The notes under the pieces are model-generated. The model ran no database searches. It was not told the DNA's origin and saw nothing but the letters and a program-made list of their open reading frames with translations. 64,000 bases of DNA, from NCBI GenBank assembly GCA_937911325.1, contig CALDSD010000052.1:1-64000 (forward strand). Direction: 5' to 3'. Below are positions 56,243 through 64,000 of this stretch, one piece after another. The stretch is from an uncultured Neomegalonema sp. Lineage in GTDB: Bacteria > Pseudomonadota > Alphaproteobacteria > Rhodobacterales > Rhodobacteraceae. A program made the translations under genes and the position numbers. Every line of letters begins with the position of its first letter. The first letter of the stretch is position 1.

Positions 56243-57508
56243 ATGAAACTGAACAGACGGACATTTATCGGGACGGCTGCGGCGGCGACAGCTGCGCTTT
56301 ACGCTCCGAACGTGCTCAGCCAGGCCGCAGGCCGCGTTGTGGTGATTGGCGGCGGAACCGGTGGCGCTACGGCGGCTCGGTACCTGGCCAAGGACAGCAA
56401 AGGCGCGCTCGACGTCACGCTGATCGAACCCACGCGCACCTACTACACGTGCTTCTTCTCGAACCTCTATATCGGCGGTTTCCGCGACTTCGCGTCGATC
56501 GGGCACAACTACGGCAAGCTGGTCTCCGAGTATGGCGTCAACGTCGTCCATGACTGGGCCACCGGGGTCGACCGGGACGCCAAGACCGTCGCGCTCGCTG
56601 GCGGGGGGTCCGTTCCATATGACCGACTGGTGATTTCGCCGGGCATCGACTTTGTCGACGGCGCGGTCCCGGGCTGGGATCTCTCGGCTCAGAACACGAT
56701 GCCTCACGCCTACAAAGCCGGCTCGCAAACGCAGCTTCTGAAATCTCAGCTTGAGAGCATGCCGGAAGGCGGCGTCTTCGCAATGGTCGCGCCGCCAAAC
56801 CCGTTCCGCTGCCCGCCAGGACCGTATGAACGGATCTGCATGGCCGCGCACCTTCTGAAAGAGAAGAACCCGACGGCGAAGATCATGGTCATTGATCCCA
56901 AACCGAAGTTCTCAAAACAGGCGCTCTTCCAGGAAGGTTGGGACACGCATTACTCGGGGATGATCGAGTGGATCGGCCCGGACTTCGGCGGCGATAAGGT
57001 CGAGGTGCGTCCGGACTCGATGGAAGTCGTCGTCGACGGCGAGGCGATGAAGGTCGACGCCTGCAACGTCATCCCGAAACAGAAAGCTGGCCGCATCGCC
57101 GAGCTCGCCGGCGTCACCAATGACGCAGGCTGGGCGCCGGTTGTCCCCGCCACCTTCCAGAGCAAGGCGGACGAGAACATCCATGTGCTCGGCGACGCGT
57201 CCCAGCAGGGCGACATGCCGAAATCCGGCTTCTCGGCCAACAGCCAGGCGAAGGTCGCCGCCAACGCAATCCGCGGCGCGCTCACCGGTTCCAAGGTGTT
57301 CCCGGCGAAATTCGCCAACACGTGTTGGTCCCTGATCGACACGAATGACGGCGTGAAGGTCGGCGCGTCCTACGAGGCGACCGAAGAGAAAGTCGCCAAG
57401 ACCGACGGCTTCATCTCGCAAACCGGCGAAGACGCCGCGTTGCGCAAGCAGACCTATGAGGAAAGCCTCGGCTGGTATGCCGGCATTACGACCGACATGT
57501 TCGGCTGA
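56243..57508 (+). CDS. soxF: SoxF, flavocytochrome sulfide dehydrogenase flavoprotein
   Basis: A 421-residue FAD protein with a twin-arginine signal (NRRTFIGTAAA), an FAD Rossmann motif VVVIGGGTGGATAARYL, and FccB-type cysteines in YYTCFFSN, FRCPPGPYERICM and FANTCWSLI. It oxidises sulfide or reduces sulfur transfer intermediates with SoxE. It is the last sox gene and is followed by a terminator at 57540-57570. Confidence 0.92.
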   Translation: MKLNRRTFIGTAAAATAALYAPNVLSQAAGRVVVIGGGTGGATAARYLAKDSKGALDVTLIEPTRTYYTCFFSNLYIGGFRDFASIGHNYGKLVSEYGVNVVHDWATGVDRDAKTVALAGGGSVPYDRLVISPGIDFVDGAVPGWDLSAQNTMPHAYKAGSQTQLLKSQLESMPEGGVFAMVAPPNPFRCPPGPYERICMAAHLLKEKNPTAKIMVIDPKPKFSKQALFQEGWDTHYSGMIEWIGPDFGGDKVEVRPDSMEVVVDGEAMKVDACNVIPKQKAGRIAELAGVTNDAGWAPVVPATFQSKADENIHVLGDASQQGDMPKSGFSANSQAKVAANAIRGALTGSKVFPAKFANTCWSLIDTNDGVKVGASYEATEEKVAKTDGFISQTGEDAALRKQTYEESLGWYAGITTDMFG

Positions 57509-57539
57509 GCGCCACACAATCGTGGTGAGAACCAATACG

Positions 57540-57570
57540 CCGGCGCAGAGTTTTCCGCGCCGGTTTCTTT
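57540..57570 (+). terminator. Terminator after soxF
   Basis: A 7-base stem CCGGCGC (57540-57546) with GCGCCGG (57557-57563), a 10-base loop and TTTCTTT after it. It ends the sox transcript. It overlaps the stop region of the convergent gene. Confidence 0.75.
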
Positions 57571-58180
57571 ATGCGCCGCCCCAGGTCGCTTGCACGCAGG
57601 CTCCGAAAAAAGGTTCAAGCGCATCCCTCACCGGAGCGGCCTTGAAGACGAGCAGCGCCACGATCGCTGCGAAAACAAGACCATAGAGCGTCGCGAACAT
57701 CCGGGGGATCCCGCGCTCCAGCTCTGTGAAGTCGCTATATGCGCCGCGGTTTTTCGCGTCCTGGATGCGCGCGTACTCCTCCGCATAGGGCTGGTGCGGC
57801 AGGCGTCGCTCCAACAGTTGGATCTCCTGGTACCGAAACCCGATCAACAGCTTCACGTTCGAGATCCGACGCTGCCACAGCCGCACGTCGCGCAAGCCGA
57901 ACAGCGTCGCCAGCAGGGCCAACCCAAGAGCCTCCGCCGGGAAGGCGCGCCAGTCGCAAAGGCCAAGGACGCCGCCAGCACGTTGTTCAAACGCGTATAG
58001 GATCGCCGCCCCGATCGCCGAGACGATGAACAGGTTGGTGGCGGCATGGAACTGGTTCGCCTTATAGCGCAACTCGGTGATGCGCATCGTCAGATCGCAA
58101 TACGTGCTGTATTGCTCCGACAGCGCTTCGAGCCGGGCCGACGCGTCAGCGCCCGCCGATTCACTGACATCGCCTGACAT
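57569..58180 (-). CDS. RipA-like membrane protein with two segment pairs
   Basis: A 203-residue membrane protein. Two hydrophobic pairs are visible (NLFIVSAIGAAILYAF with LGLALLATLFGL, and MFATLYGLVFAAIVALLVF), with a basic cytosolic stretch RLWQRRISNVKLLIGFRYQE between. It resembles RipA-family octameric membrane proteins. The function is unclear. The ATG at 58180 has AAGGGGGG upstream; a frame up to 58384 adds untypical sequence. Confidence 0.6.
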   Translation of the reverse strand: MSGDVSESAGADASARLEALSEQYSTYCDLTMRITELRYKANQFHAATNLFIVSAIGAAILYAFEQRAGGVLGLCDWRAFPAEALGLALLATLFGLRDVRLWQRRISNVKLLIGFRYQEIQLLERRLPHQPYAEEYARIQDAKNRGAYSDFTELERGIPRMFATLYGLVFAAIVALLVFKAAPVRDALEPFFGACVQATWGGA

Positions 58181-58205
58181 CGCCCCCCCTTGCTGGCCCG
58201 GTTGG

Positions 58206-59087
58206 TCAGCCGCCATCGCACAAAGTGTCTTTGAGGAACGGCACGACCGTCTCGATGTATTTCCGACGATCTTGCTTGAGCAAGATGTCATGCTCGGCGC
58301 CATCGAACCAGACCAGCTCCTTTGGTTCGCTCGCCGCGGCGTACAGATCTTCCGACTGCGCCGGCGTCGCCCACGGATCCGCACCCGCGGCCAACAGCAG
58401 CAAAGGCCCTCTTAGTTCGCCGCTCCGGTCCACGGGACGCAGCTCGTCGGCCCAGTGTCCCATCCGAACGGGTGTCTGAAGCAGCATCAGTTGCGCCTGA
58501 AAGCGCTTCGCAAAAGGCAGCCAGACGCGCGTCGCCGTCGTCTCCACAAGATCGGAGTAGAGCAGCTCCAGAACGTAACTGTCCGCCTGCGCTTCTGGGT
58601 CTCCCATCGTCAACGAGGCTGCCCCCAGCGATACGCCCACCGCGCCGAGCCTGAGACCTGGCCAGCGATCCCGCGCATCGAGGATCATTCGCGTGACGTC
58701 TCGACCTTCGTGGAAGCCAAAGCCCCGGATCTCGCCGCCGCTCTCGCCATTGGCGCGAAGATCAAAGAGGCTGACCGAAAACCCTTCGTCTTTGAACATT
58801 TCAGCGTAGGACAGCATCTGGCGGCGATCATGCCCACGGCCATGCACCAGAACCAACGCGCCGCACGGGTTTGGCGCTTCGCCGGCCCACCCGACGAGCT
58901 CCGGGACATCCGGATCGCTCAACCGGACGATCTCTCCCCCGAGACGCGTCGGCGGCTCGCCGATCTCGGCTCGGATCGGCTCGATCGCTTGGCCGCCCAA
59001 CACAAAGACCATCAACACCACCGCGCCGACGCTGACTAGGATGAGCCACGCCGTCAGGCGCAGCAGCACGCGGCTCAAAGACCCCAT
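58206..59087 (-). CDS. Alpha/beta hydrolase
   Basis: A 293-residue membrane-anchored hydrolase (N-terminal TM: LLRLTAWLILVSVGAVVLMVF). The alpha/beta fold is marked by ALVLVHGRGHDRRQMLS, the nucleophile motif GVSLGAASL and a late histidine in DGAEHDILLKQDR. The substrate is unknown. The ATG at 59087 follows AGGGAGAA; sequence upstream to 59306 is not supported. Confidence 0.75.
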   Translation of the reverse strand: MGSLSRVLLRLTAWLILVSVGAVVLMVFVLGGQAIEPIRAEIGEPPTRLGGEIVRLSDPDVPELVGWAGEAPNPCGALVLVHGRGHDRRQMLSYAEMFKDEGFSVSLFDLRANGESGGEIRGFGFHEGRDVTRMILDARDRWPGLRLGAVGVSLGAASLTMGDPEAQADSYVLELLYSDLVETTATRVWLPFAKRFQAQLMLLQTPVRMGHWADELRPVDRSGELRGPLLLLAAGADPWATPAQSEDLYAAASEPKELVWFDGAEHDILLKQDRRKYIETVVPFLKDTLCDGG

Positions 59088-59388
59088 CGCCGTTCTCCCT
59101 CGCTTCTGCCTATCGCGCTCTCTCCTGCGCGTTTCTCCCAAGCGGAATCGGCCAAAGTGTGCCTCTAAAACAGGATGAACAAAATTAACGATTTGATCGC
59201 GCGTATCGCTAAAGTCGTAAGTGCGGGATCCAAGGAACATGAAAGGCGAAATTGCGACTCGATCGGTCGTTTTTTCACGTAGACAGATCGTGGAGATACG
59301 CGACACCTGTTGGATCCAGAAAATGGCGCTCTATCTCGGCTAAGAATAGTGGTCGTGAGAGCCAGTCGCTCGTGGGAGGTGTTTGTCG
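59088..59388. other. Intergenic region between hydrolase and DmdA-like gene
   Basis: A divergent promoter region of about 300 bases. I see no RNA gene or strong repeat. GGGAGG at 59374-59379 is the ribosome-binding site of the downstream gene. Confidence 0.5.
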
Positions 59389-60549
59389 ATGTCGAAAAAA
59401 CCTGCGTCCAACCAGTCGAACCGAATCCGACGTTCGCCCTATTACGAAGCGACTGTCCGTCACGGCGCGACCGGTTTCACCGTCTACAACCATATGTGGA
59501 TGCCGACGGCTTTTGGCGCGCAGTCAAAGACCTACAAAGCTCTCACCGAGCGGGTGACGATCTGGGACACGGCGGCGGAACGCCAGGTTCAGATCAAAGG
59601 CCCCGACGCCGAGAAACTGATGCGTCTGTTGACGCCGCGCAATCTCGACAACTGGCGCGTCGGGCAGTGCAAGTACCTTCTTCTGTGCAACAGGTCCGGC
59701 GGGGTGCTGAATGATCCGGTGGGACTGAAGCTGGCTGAGGATCGGTACTGGCTGTCGATCGCCGACGCCGACATGCTCTATTGGGCCGAAGGCGTGGCCG
59801 TCGGCCGCGACCTCGACGTGACGGTCAGCGAGCCAGATGTGTCGCCGCTGCAGGTTCAGGGGCCGCTGGCGACCGAGCTGATGCGCGAGCTGGTCGGCGA
59901 GTGGATCGAAGGCTTGAAGTTCTTCAATTTCTGCAAGGCTGACATCCCGACTTCCGCCGGCGACGCGCCAGTCATCATCTCGCGGACCGGCTGGTCAAAC
60001 GAACGCGGCTACGAACTCTTCCTGCGCGACGGCGCCTATGGCGATGCTCTCTGGGAACGGTGCTTCGAGCTGGGCGAGAAATACGGCGTGGCGCCGGCCT
60101 GCCCGAACCAGGCGAACCGGATCGAAGCGGGGATGGTCAGCCATCGCGCCGACATGGACGAGACCGTCAATCCTTACGAGCTGGGGATGGATCGTCTGGT
60201 CGATATCGACCAAGCACAGGACTTCATTGGCAAAGCCGCGCTCCGACGCATTCGCGACGAAGGCGTCCGGCGGAAACTGGTCGGCCTGCAGATCGCCGGC
60301 CCGGGTAAGGGCGTCGGCGGCGGTCAGCTGGAGCTTATCGCCCCGGACGGCGCGCGTGGCCTTGTGACCTCTCATGCATGGTCGCCCCGGAAAAAAGCCG
60401 TGCTCGCGCTCGGCTTCGCCCCGATCGATCATGCGTATACGGGCGCACGCCTCAGGGCGCTGACCGATGACGGTGAGCGCGAGGCCATCGTGTCAAACCT
60501 ACCGTTCGTGATCACAACCAAGCGGCAGTCGATGCCGTTGGCGGCGTAA
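59389..60549 (+). CDS. DmdA-like GcvT-fold tetrahydrofolate methyltransferase
   Basis: A 386-residue folate-binding GcvT-type protein with segments typical of dimethylsulfoniopropionate demethylase: GFTVYNHMWMPTAFG, VTIWDTAAERQVQIKG, GGVLNDPVGLKLA, EPDVSPLQVQGP and SRTGWSNERGYE. DmdA takes a methyl group from DMSP to tetrahydrofolate. Sequence drift from Pelagibacter and Ruegeria DmdA is clear, so it could act on a related methyl donor. The ATG at 59389 follows GGGAGG by 9 bases. The next gene is an acyl-CoA dehydrogenase, which is suggestive of a related carbon route. Confidence 0.68.
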   Translation: MSKKPASNQSNRIRRSPYYEATVRHGATGFTVYNHMWMPTAFGAQSKTYKALTERVTIWDTAAERQVQIKGPDAEKLMRLLTPRNLDNWRVGQCKYLLLCNRSGGVLNDPVGLKLAEDRYWLSIADADMLYWAEGVAVGRDLDVTVSEPDVSPLQVQGPLATELMRELVGEWIEGLKFFNFCKADIPTSAGDAPVIISRTGWSNERGYELFLRDGAYGDALWERCFELGEKYGVAPACPNQANRIEAGMVSHRADMDETVNPYELGMDRLVDIDQAQDFIGKAALRRIRDEGVRRKLVGLQIAGPGKGVGGGQLELIAPDGARGLVTSHAWSPRKKAVLALGFAPIDHAYTGARLRALTDDGEREAIVSNLPFVITTKRQSMPLAA

Positions 60550-60623
60550 AGTTGTTTTAAAGACGCCTGCTCGCAATCCCGTCGCTCCTCGCTATGGTGC
60601 TATGCGTCAGCGAGGAGGACTTT

Positions 60624-61787
60624 GTGACAACAGCAAACCGCCAGGACGTCGAAGAGATTCGCCATGCCGTCCGGACCCTTTGCGACGGCTATGGCGAAGA
60701 CTATTGGAAAGATCTCGACGCGTCCCGCGGGTATCCGACCGATTTTGTCCGTGAGATGACGCAAGCGGGTTTTCTCGGATGTCTGATCCCGGAGGCGTAT
60801 GGCGGCGCCGGGCTTGGCCTGTTCGAGGCCTGCGCGATCCTGGAAGAAATCAGCCGTTCCGGCGGGCACCCGGGCGCCGCGCATGCGCAGATGTATGTCA
60901 TGGGCTCGGTCCTTCGGCACGGTTCGGCCGAGCAAAAGGCGGCCTATCTTCCCAAGATCGCCGACGGGTCGTTGCGACTGCAAAGTTTCGCCGTCACCGA
61001 GCCGACGACGGGCACCGACACCACATCCCTAAAAACATTCGCCCGGCGCGACGGAGACGTCTACCGCGTGTCCGGCCAGAAAGTCTGGATCAGCCGCGTC
61101 GAGCACTCCGACTTGATGGTGCTGCTCGCCCGCACAAAGCCCGTGGAAGAGCGGGCGAAGAAAACGGATGGCCTTTCAGCCTTTATCGTCGACCTTCGCG
61201 ACGCGATCGGAAACGGCCTGACGGTTCGTCCGATCGACGCAATGATCAATCACCATTCGTGCGAGTTGTTCTTCGACGATCTCGCGATCCCCGCGAGGAA
61301 CCTGCTTGGAGAAGAGCATAAGGGGTTCCGCGTGATCATGGACGGCATGAACGCCGAGCGGATCCTGATCGCCGCCGAATGCGTCGGCGACGCGCGCTAC
61401 TTCATCGACAAGGCTTCTGCATATGCGCGGGAACGCGTGGTTTTCGACCGTCCGATCGGTCAGAATCAAGGCGTGCAGTTTCCGATCGCGCAAAGCTATG
61501 CGCAAACCGAGGCTGCGGCGCTGATGGTCGAGCGCGCCGCCCAGCTGTTCGACGCTCAAGCAAGATGCGGCGCCGAAGCGAACATGGCGAAGATGCTGGC
61601 GGCGGACGCCTCCTGGAAAGCAGGCGATATGTGCATGCAGACGCATGGCGGCTTTTCAATCAGCCGCGACTACCACATCGAACGCAAGCTTCGCGAAACG
61701 CGGCTTTACCAGATCGCGCCGATCTCCACCAACCTGATCCTAAGCTATCTGGCCGAACACGTTCTGGATCTCCCGCGATCCTTCTAA
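60624..61787 (+). CDS. Acyl-CoA dehydrogenase
   Basis: A 387-residue FAD acyl-CoA dehydrogenase. The N-terminal domain has GGAGLGLFEACAILEEISRSGG, and the middle domain has FAVTEPTTGTDTTSLKT and VSGQKVWISRVEHSD. The C-terminal domain has RERVVFDRPIGQNQGVQFPIA and MQTHGGFSISRDYHIER. The start is GTG at 60624, 5 bases after GAGGAGG. The substrate is not visible; it lies 74 bases after the DmdA-like gene. Confidence 0.85.
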   Translation: MTTANRQDVEEIRHAVRTLCDGYGEDYWKDLDASRGYPTDFVREMTQAGFLGCLIPEAYGGAGLGLFEACAILEEISRSGGHPGAAHAQMYVMGSVLRHGSAEQKAAYLPKIADGSLRLQSFAVTEPTTGTDTTSLKTFARRDGDVYRVSGQKVWISRVEHSDLMVLLARTKPVEERAKKTDGLSAFIVDLRDAIGNGLTVRPIDAMINHHSCELFFDDLAIPARNLLGEEHKGFRVIMDGMNAERILIAAECVGDARYFIDKASAYARERVVFDRPIGQNQGVQFPIAQSYAQTEAAALMVERAAQLFDAQARCGAEANMAKMLAADASWKAGDMCMQTHGGFSISRDYHIERKLRETRLYQIAPISTNLILSYLAEHVLDLPRSF

Positions 61788-61886
61788 AACGGCGCCATCT
61801 TCTTACCCCTAGATGTGCGACCGTTTACTAGATATTGATATTTCTGTCGTCCCGACCTCAACTTTCTGATATATGTTTCGGAAAAC

Positions 61887-62621
61887 ATGCCGAATAAAGA
61901 GGCGGGGCGAGCGCAGATGTTCAAGAAATCACAGGCGAAAACTGTTCGTTGCGAGTCGCTCAGCAGGCGGCGGATCAAGTCTGCCTTGCTCGGGTCCTTC
62001 GCAGCGGTGGCGATGTTGATCTCGACGCCGGCGCTTGCAGGCGAAGCAGTGTTGCATTTCGACGATATGGCCGGGGCCGGTGGGAGCGGGCATCTCATTG
62101 TCGAGCTCGCGGACACGGCGCCGGAAAATGGTCGAGTGTCGACGACTATCTATGCGACCCCGCGCGGAGGCGCTTATGTGGCGCGCGGCATCGACGGGTT
62201 TGAAGTGCAGATGCCGCCGGCTGGGTCTGCGATCCGAACGATCGCCTTGACCGATGAATTGCTGAATGAGCCGAGCGACAGCGGAGCATTCGCCGCAATC
62301 TCCCTGACGTTGGAGAACGGCGCGGTGACAGGCGGCGCCATCCGGGTCAGCGATGGCGAAGGCGCCCAGATCGATCTGGCGACAGAGCGATCTTTGGTAT
62401 GGGTCGGACGGCACACGACGCTTGAAGGCTCCTGCGCCGAAGGATGCGATCTCGTTGCGGCATGGAGCGGCGATTTCGCGCCTGACGGCCCTCTCGGCCC
62501 AGTCGCTTATGACGAGGCGCCCACGCCTGCCTTCGCTGCTTTCGCTCTTGTAGGCGTGTTGTCAGGATTGCTCACGCTCGGACTGCATCGTCGGCGCAAG
62601 GCGCAGGTCGCGTACTTTTAA
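61887..62621 (+). CDS. Exported protein with CTERM-like tail
   Basis: A 244-residue protein (alternative start 61917). Residues 30-52 are a signal peptide (LLGSFAAVAMLISTPALAGE). The mature part is a beta-rich domain with a single disulfide-like pair GSCAEGC. The C terminus is a Thr-Pro stretch, a membrane segment (AFAAFALVGVLSGLLTL) and a basic tail HRRRK, which is the architecture of PEP-CTERM or VPXXX-CTERM sorting signals. The typical motif PEP is here APTP. No exosortase gene is visible in the window. Confidence 0.6.
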   Translation: MPNKEAGRAQMFKKSQAKTVRCESLSRRRIKSALLGSFAAVAMLISTPALAGEAVLHFDDMAGAGGSGHLIVELADTAPENGRVSTTIYATPRGGAYVARGIDGFEVQMPPAGSAIRTIALTDELLNEPSDSGAFAAISLTLENGAVTGGAIRVSDGEGAQIDLATERSLVWVGRHTTLEGSCAEGCDLVAAWSGDFAPDGPLGPVAYDEAPTPAFAAFALVGVLSGLLTLGLHRRRKAQVAYF

Positions 62622-63439
62622 CCGCCATCGACAAGACGTCGGTTCAACTCCTCGTTTCGGAGCCCGAGTTCGTACGCGCGCTTGAAATCGACCAAAGCTT
62701 GCGCCGGATCGCCAAGACGTTCGAGAAGCATGCCCCTCGCAAAGTAGTTGCGCCCCTCCTCGGGGGAGAGTTCGATCGCCTTGTTATAGTCCGCAAGCGC
62801 CGCTTCGGGGCGGTCGCCTTCGCGAAGCTGGCCCCGTAGATAGTAAGCTCGCGCGAAACGCGGCGAGAGAGCGATCACCTCGCCCAACGCCGAGACAGCT
62901 TGTGGGCGATTGTCCATTGAGATGAACGCCATGGCCCGATGAAAGAGCGCTGTCGGATCATCTGGTTCCTCGGCCAATGCAGCGTCCAGATCTTCCAAAG
63001 CCGCCTCGGGCTGCCCCAACGCCACAAGCGCAGCGCCTCGACCGACGCGCGCTTGCCGATCATCTGGATTGAGCTTGAGCGCTTCTTCGAAACTCGTGCG
63101 GCTTTCTGGAACACGCCCAAGCCTGAAGAGAGCGCGGCCACGGGCTTCCCAGATCTGGAAGATGCCGCTGTCGCGTTTGTTCGCGCTGTCGTAGTCGCGC
63201 AGAGCAAGACGAGTCTTGCCCATCACGAGGAAGGCGTTGCCGCGCGTGTACAAGGTCTGCGCCTCGCCCTTCGGCCCAAGCTCTTCCGTCTTTAGCGCGA
63301 GGGTGCAGTTTCGAATGACCCGCTCGGGGGCCAGATCCGGCGAATTGCATTCGGTGATATAGACCTGCAGTTGCGCATTCGCGGCGCAAGCGCTCAAAAA
63401 CGCCGAAGCGAAAAACAGGCCGGCGATCACGATCCGCAT
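62618..63439 (-). CDS. TPR lipoprotein
   Basis: A 273-residue lipoprotein with a signal and lipobox ending LSAC, followed by seven TPR-like repeats, most clearly GRVPESRTSFEEALKLNPDDRQA and DRPEAALADYNKAIELSPEEG. It probably acts as a protein scaffold at the membrane. The ATG at 63439 follows GGGGAG. It overlaps the CTERM-like gene by 4 bases at the 3' end. Confidence 0.82.
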   Translation of the reverse strand: MRIVIAGLFFASAFLSACAANAQLQVYITECNSPDLAPERVIRNCTLALKTEELGPKGEAQTLYTRGNAFLVMGKTRLALRDYDSANKRDSGIFQIWEARGRALFRLGRVPESRTSFEEALKLNPDDRQARVGRGAALVALGQPEAALEDLDAALAEEPDDPTALFHRAMAFISMDNRPQAVSALGEVIALSPRFARAYYLRGQLREGDRPEAALADYNKAIELSPEEGRNYFARGMLLERLGDPAQALVDFKRAYELGLRNEELNRRLVDGG

Positions 63440-63790
63440 AACGTCGAACTCCCCTCGATCCCCAATCAATCCCGCCGCACTGACGCGGCGATAACGCAAT
63501 AAGCTGGACGCGACGCCAAGACAAACTCGTGCGACGCGCGCCTTACGGACACGTTCCTCATGCGCTCTTCATGCGCTCTCCTTTTGGCACCGAGATGGCC
63601 GCCTGAAAGACCTGGCGTTCGCCAAGAGCTCATCGATCGCATTCGCCCCCGCACTAATCGGCGCCGACATACGCTTGACAACTGACATTCTCACATCGTC
63701 TGGGTTTTGGATGACCGATGTCACCTCCGCGTCCTGCAGATTTTTGAGCCGCTCGCCTCGAAGACGCGCGACCAACCCCAGAATTCACCG
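63440..63790. other. Intergenic region without supported gene
   Basis: About 350 bases between the TPR lipoprotein start and the DMT-transporter start. A 68-codon frame on the reverse strand at 63569-63775 has no visible homology and no clear ribosome-binding site. I see no other structure. Confidence 0.45.
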
Positions 63791-64000
63791 ATGAGCGACG
63801 CCTCCGCCTCTCCGACAAGCGACCGGATGACTGACAATGTGAGAGGCGCGCTGTGGATGGTGGCGTCCTGCGTCGCCGCTTCGGCGATGATGGTAGCGAT
63901 CCGGCTGCTGTCCGAAGAACTCGACAGCCGCATGATCGCCTTCTTGCGCAGTTTTCTAGGGTTGCTCGTTGTCGTGATCTGGCTGCTGGACGGCAGCTTT
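63791..64000 (+). CDS. DMT/EamA-family transporter, partial
   Basis: The first 70 codons of a membrane protein that continues beyond the window. The start has a short polar N terminus, then two hydrophobic segments (ALWMVASCVAASAMMVAIRLL, split by charge, and AFLRSFLGLLVVVIWLL) with the EamA-type loop SRMIAFLRS. It probably exports a metabolite. Confidence 0.75.
   Translation, partial: MSDASASPTSDRMTDNVRGALWMVASCVAASAMMVAIRLLSEELDSRMIAFLRSFLGLLVVVIWLLDGSF

Noticed and set aside
63569-63775. 68-residue reverse-strand open frame
   Set aside because: No homology, no ribosome-binding site, and high GC makes such open frames common by chance.

Overview
The window is a GC-rich alphaproteobacterial chromosome segment, probably from a marine heterotroph that oxidises reduced sulfur. 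The evidence is a complete-looking sox cluster, a taurine-type ABC importer, a DmdA-like demethylase, an ScfR-type acyl-CoA regulator, the YcjX/YcjF pair and the fused enoyl-CoA hydratase/phosphate acetyltransferase. I cannot fix the genus from sequence alone.

Bases 1 to about 17,050 form a surface-glycan island that looks less GC-rich than the rest. It holds a full pseudaminic acid route on two strands: pseB and pseC forward, pseF, a pseG-pseH fusion and pseI in reverse. It also holds a second NeuB-family synthase, a transketolase, a DUF4910-type peptidase homologue, an exporter with an in-frame stop, and a putative glycosyltransferase with an AT-rich 5' end. Inside it lies a compact reverse-strand set: an AAC(3)-like N-acyltransferase, an unrecognised 232-residue protein, a KAS III and an acyl carrier protein. 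I read this set as a candidate system that makes a dedicated acyl-thioester and attaches it to an amino sugar, probably a nonulosonate. It is the most novel item here.

Bases 17,050 to 44,000 are mostly core metabolism: an M3 peptidase, a ketopantoate-reductase homologue, ScfR, a fasciclin protein, a peroxiredoxin, an SDR, a methionine/cystathionine PLP enzyme with a divergent Lrp regulator, a GFA protein, a quinone reductase, a long CoA-transferase, a TauD-type dioxygenase, a GST, YcjF/YcjX, TruA, the MaoC-Pta fusion, a sterol-desaturase/DegT pair, a taurine-type ABC importer and tRNA-Gly(CCC).

Bases 44,144 to 45,110 carry msrB and a frameshifted msrA. Bases 45,621 to 57,508 carry sox genes in the order soxR-like regulator, ccdA/soxV, soxS, soxX, soxA, soxT, soxY, soxZ, soxB, soxC, soxD, soxE, soxF. 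The regulator has two cysteines 66 residues apart, as in persulfide-sensing SqrR/BigR repressors. The soxB reading frame is interrupted by an in-frame TAG, which would remove a core thiosulfate-oxidation enzyme unless it is an assembly error or is read through. The window ends with a RipA-like membrane protein, a hydrolase, the DmdA-like protein, an acyl-CoA dehydrogenase, an exported protein with a CTERM-like tail, a TPR lipoprotein and the start of a DMT transporter.

Three genes are interrupted (ABC exporter, msrA, soxB). Whether these are real mutations or assembly errors is the main open question for interpretation.
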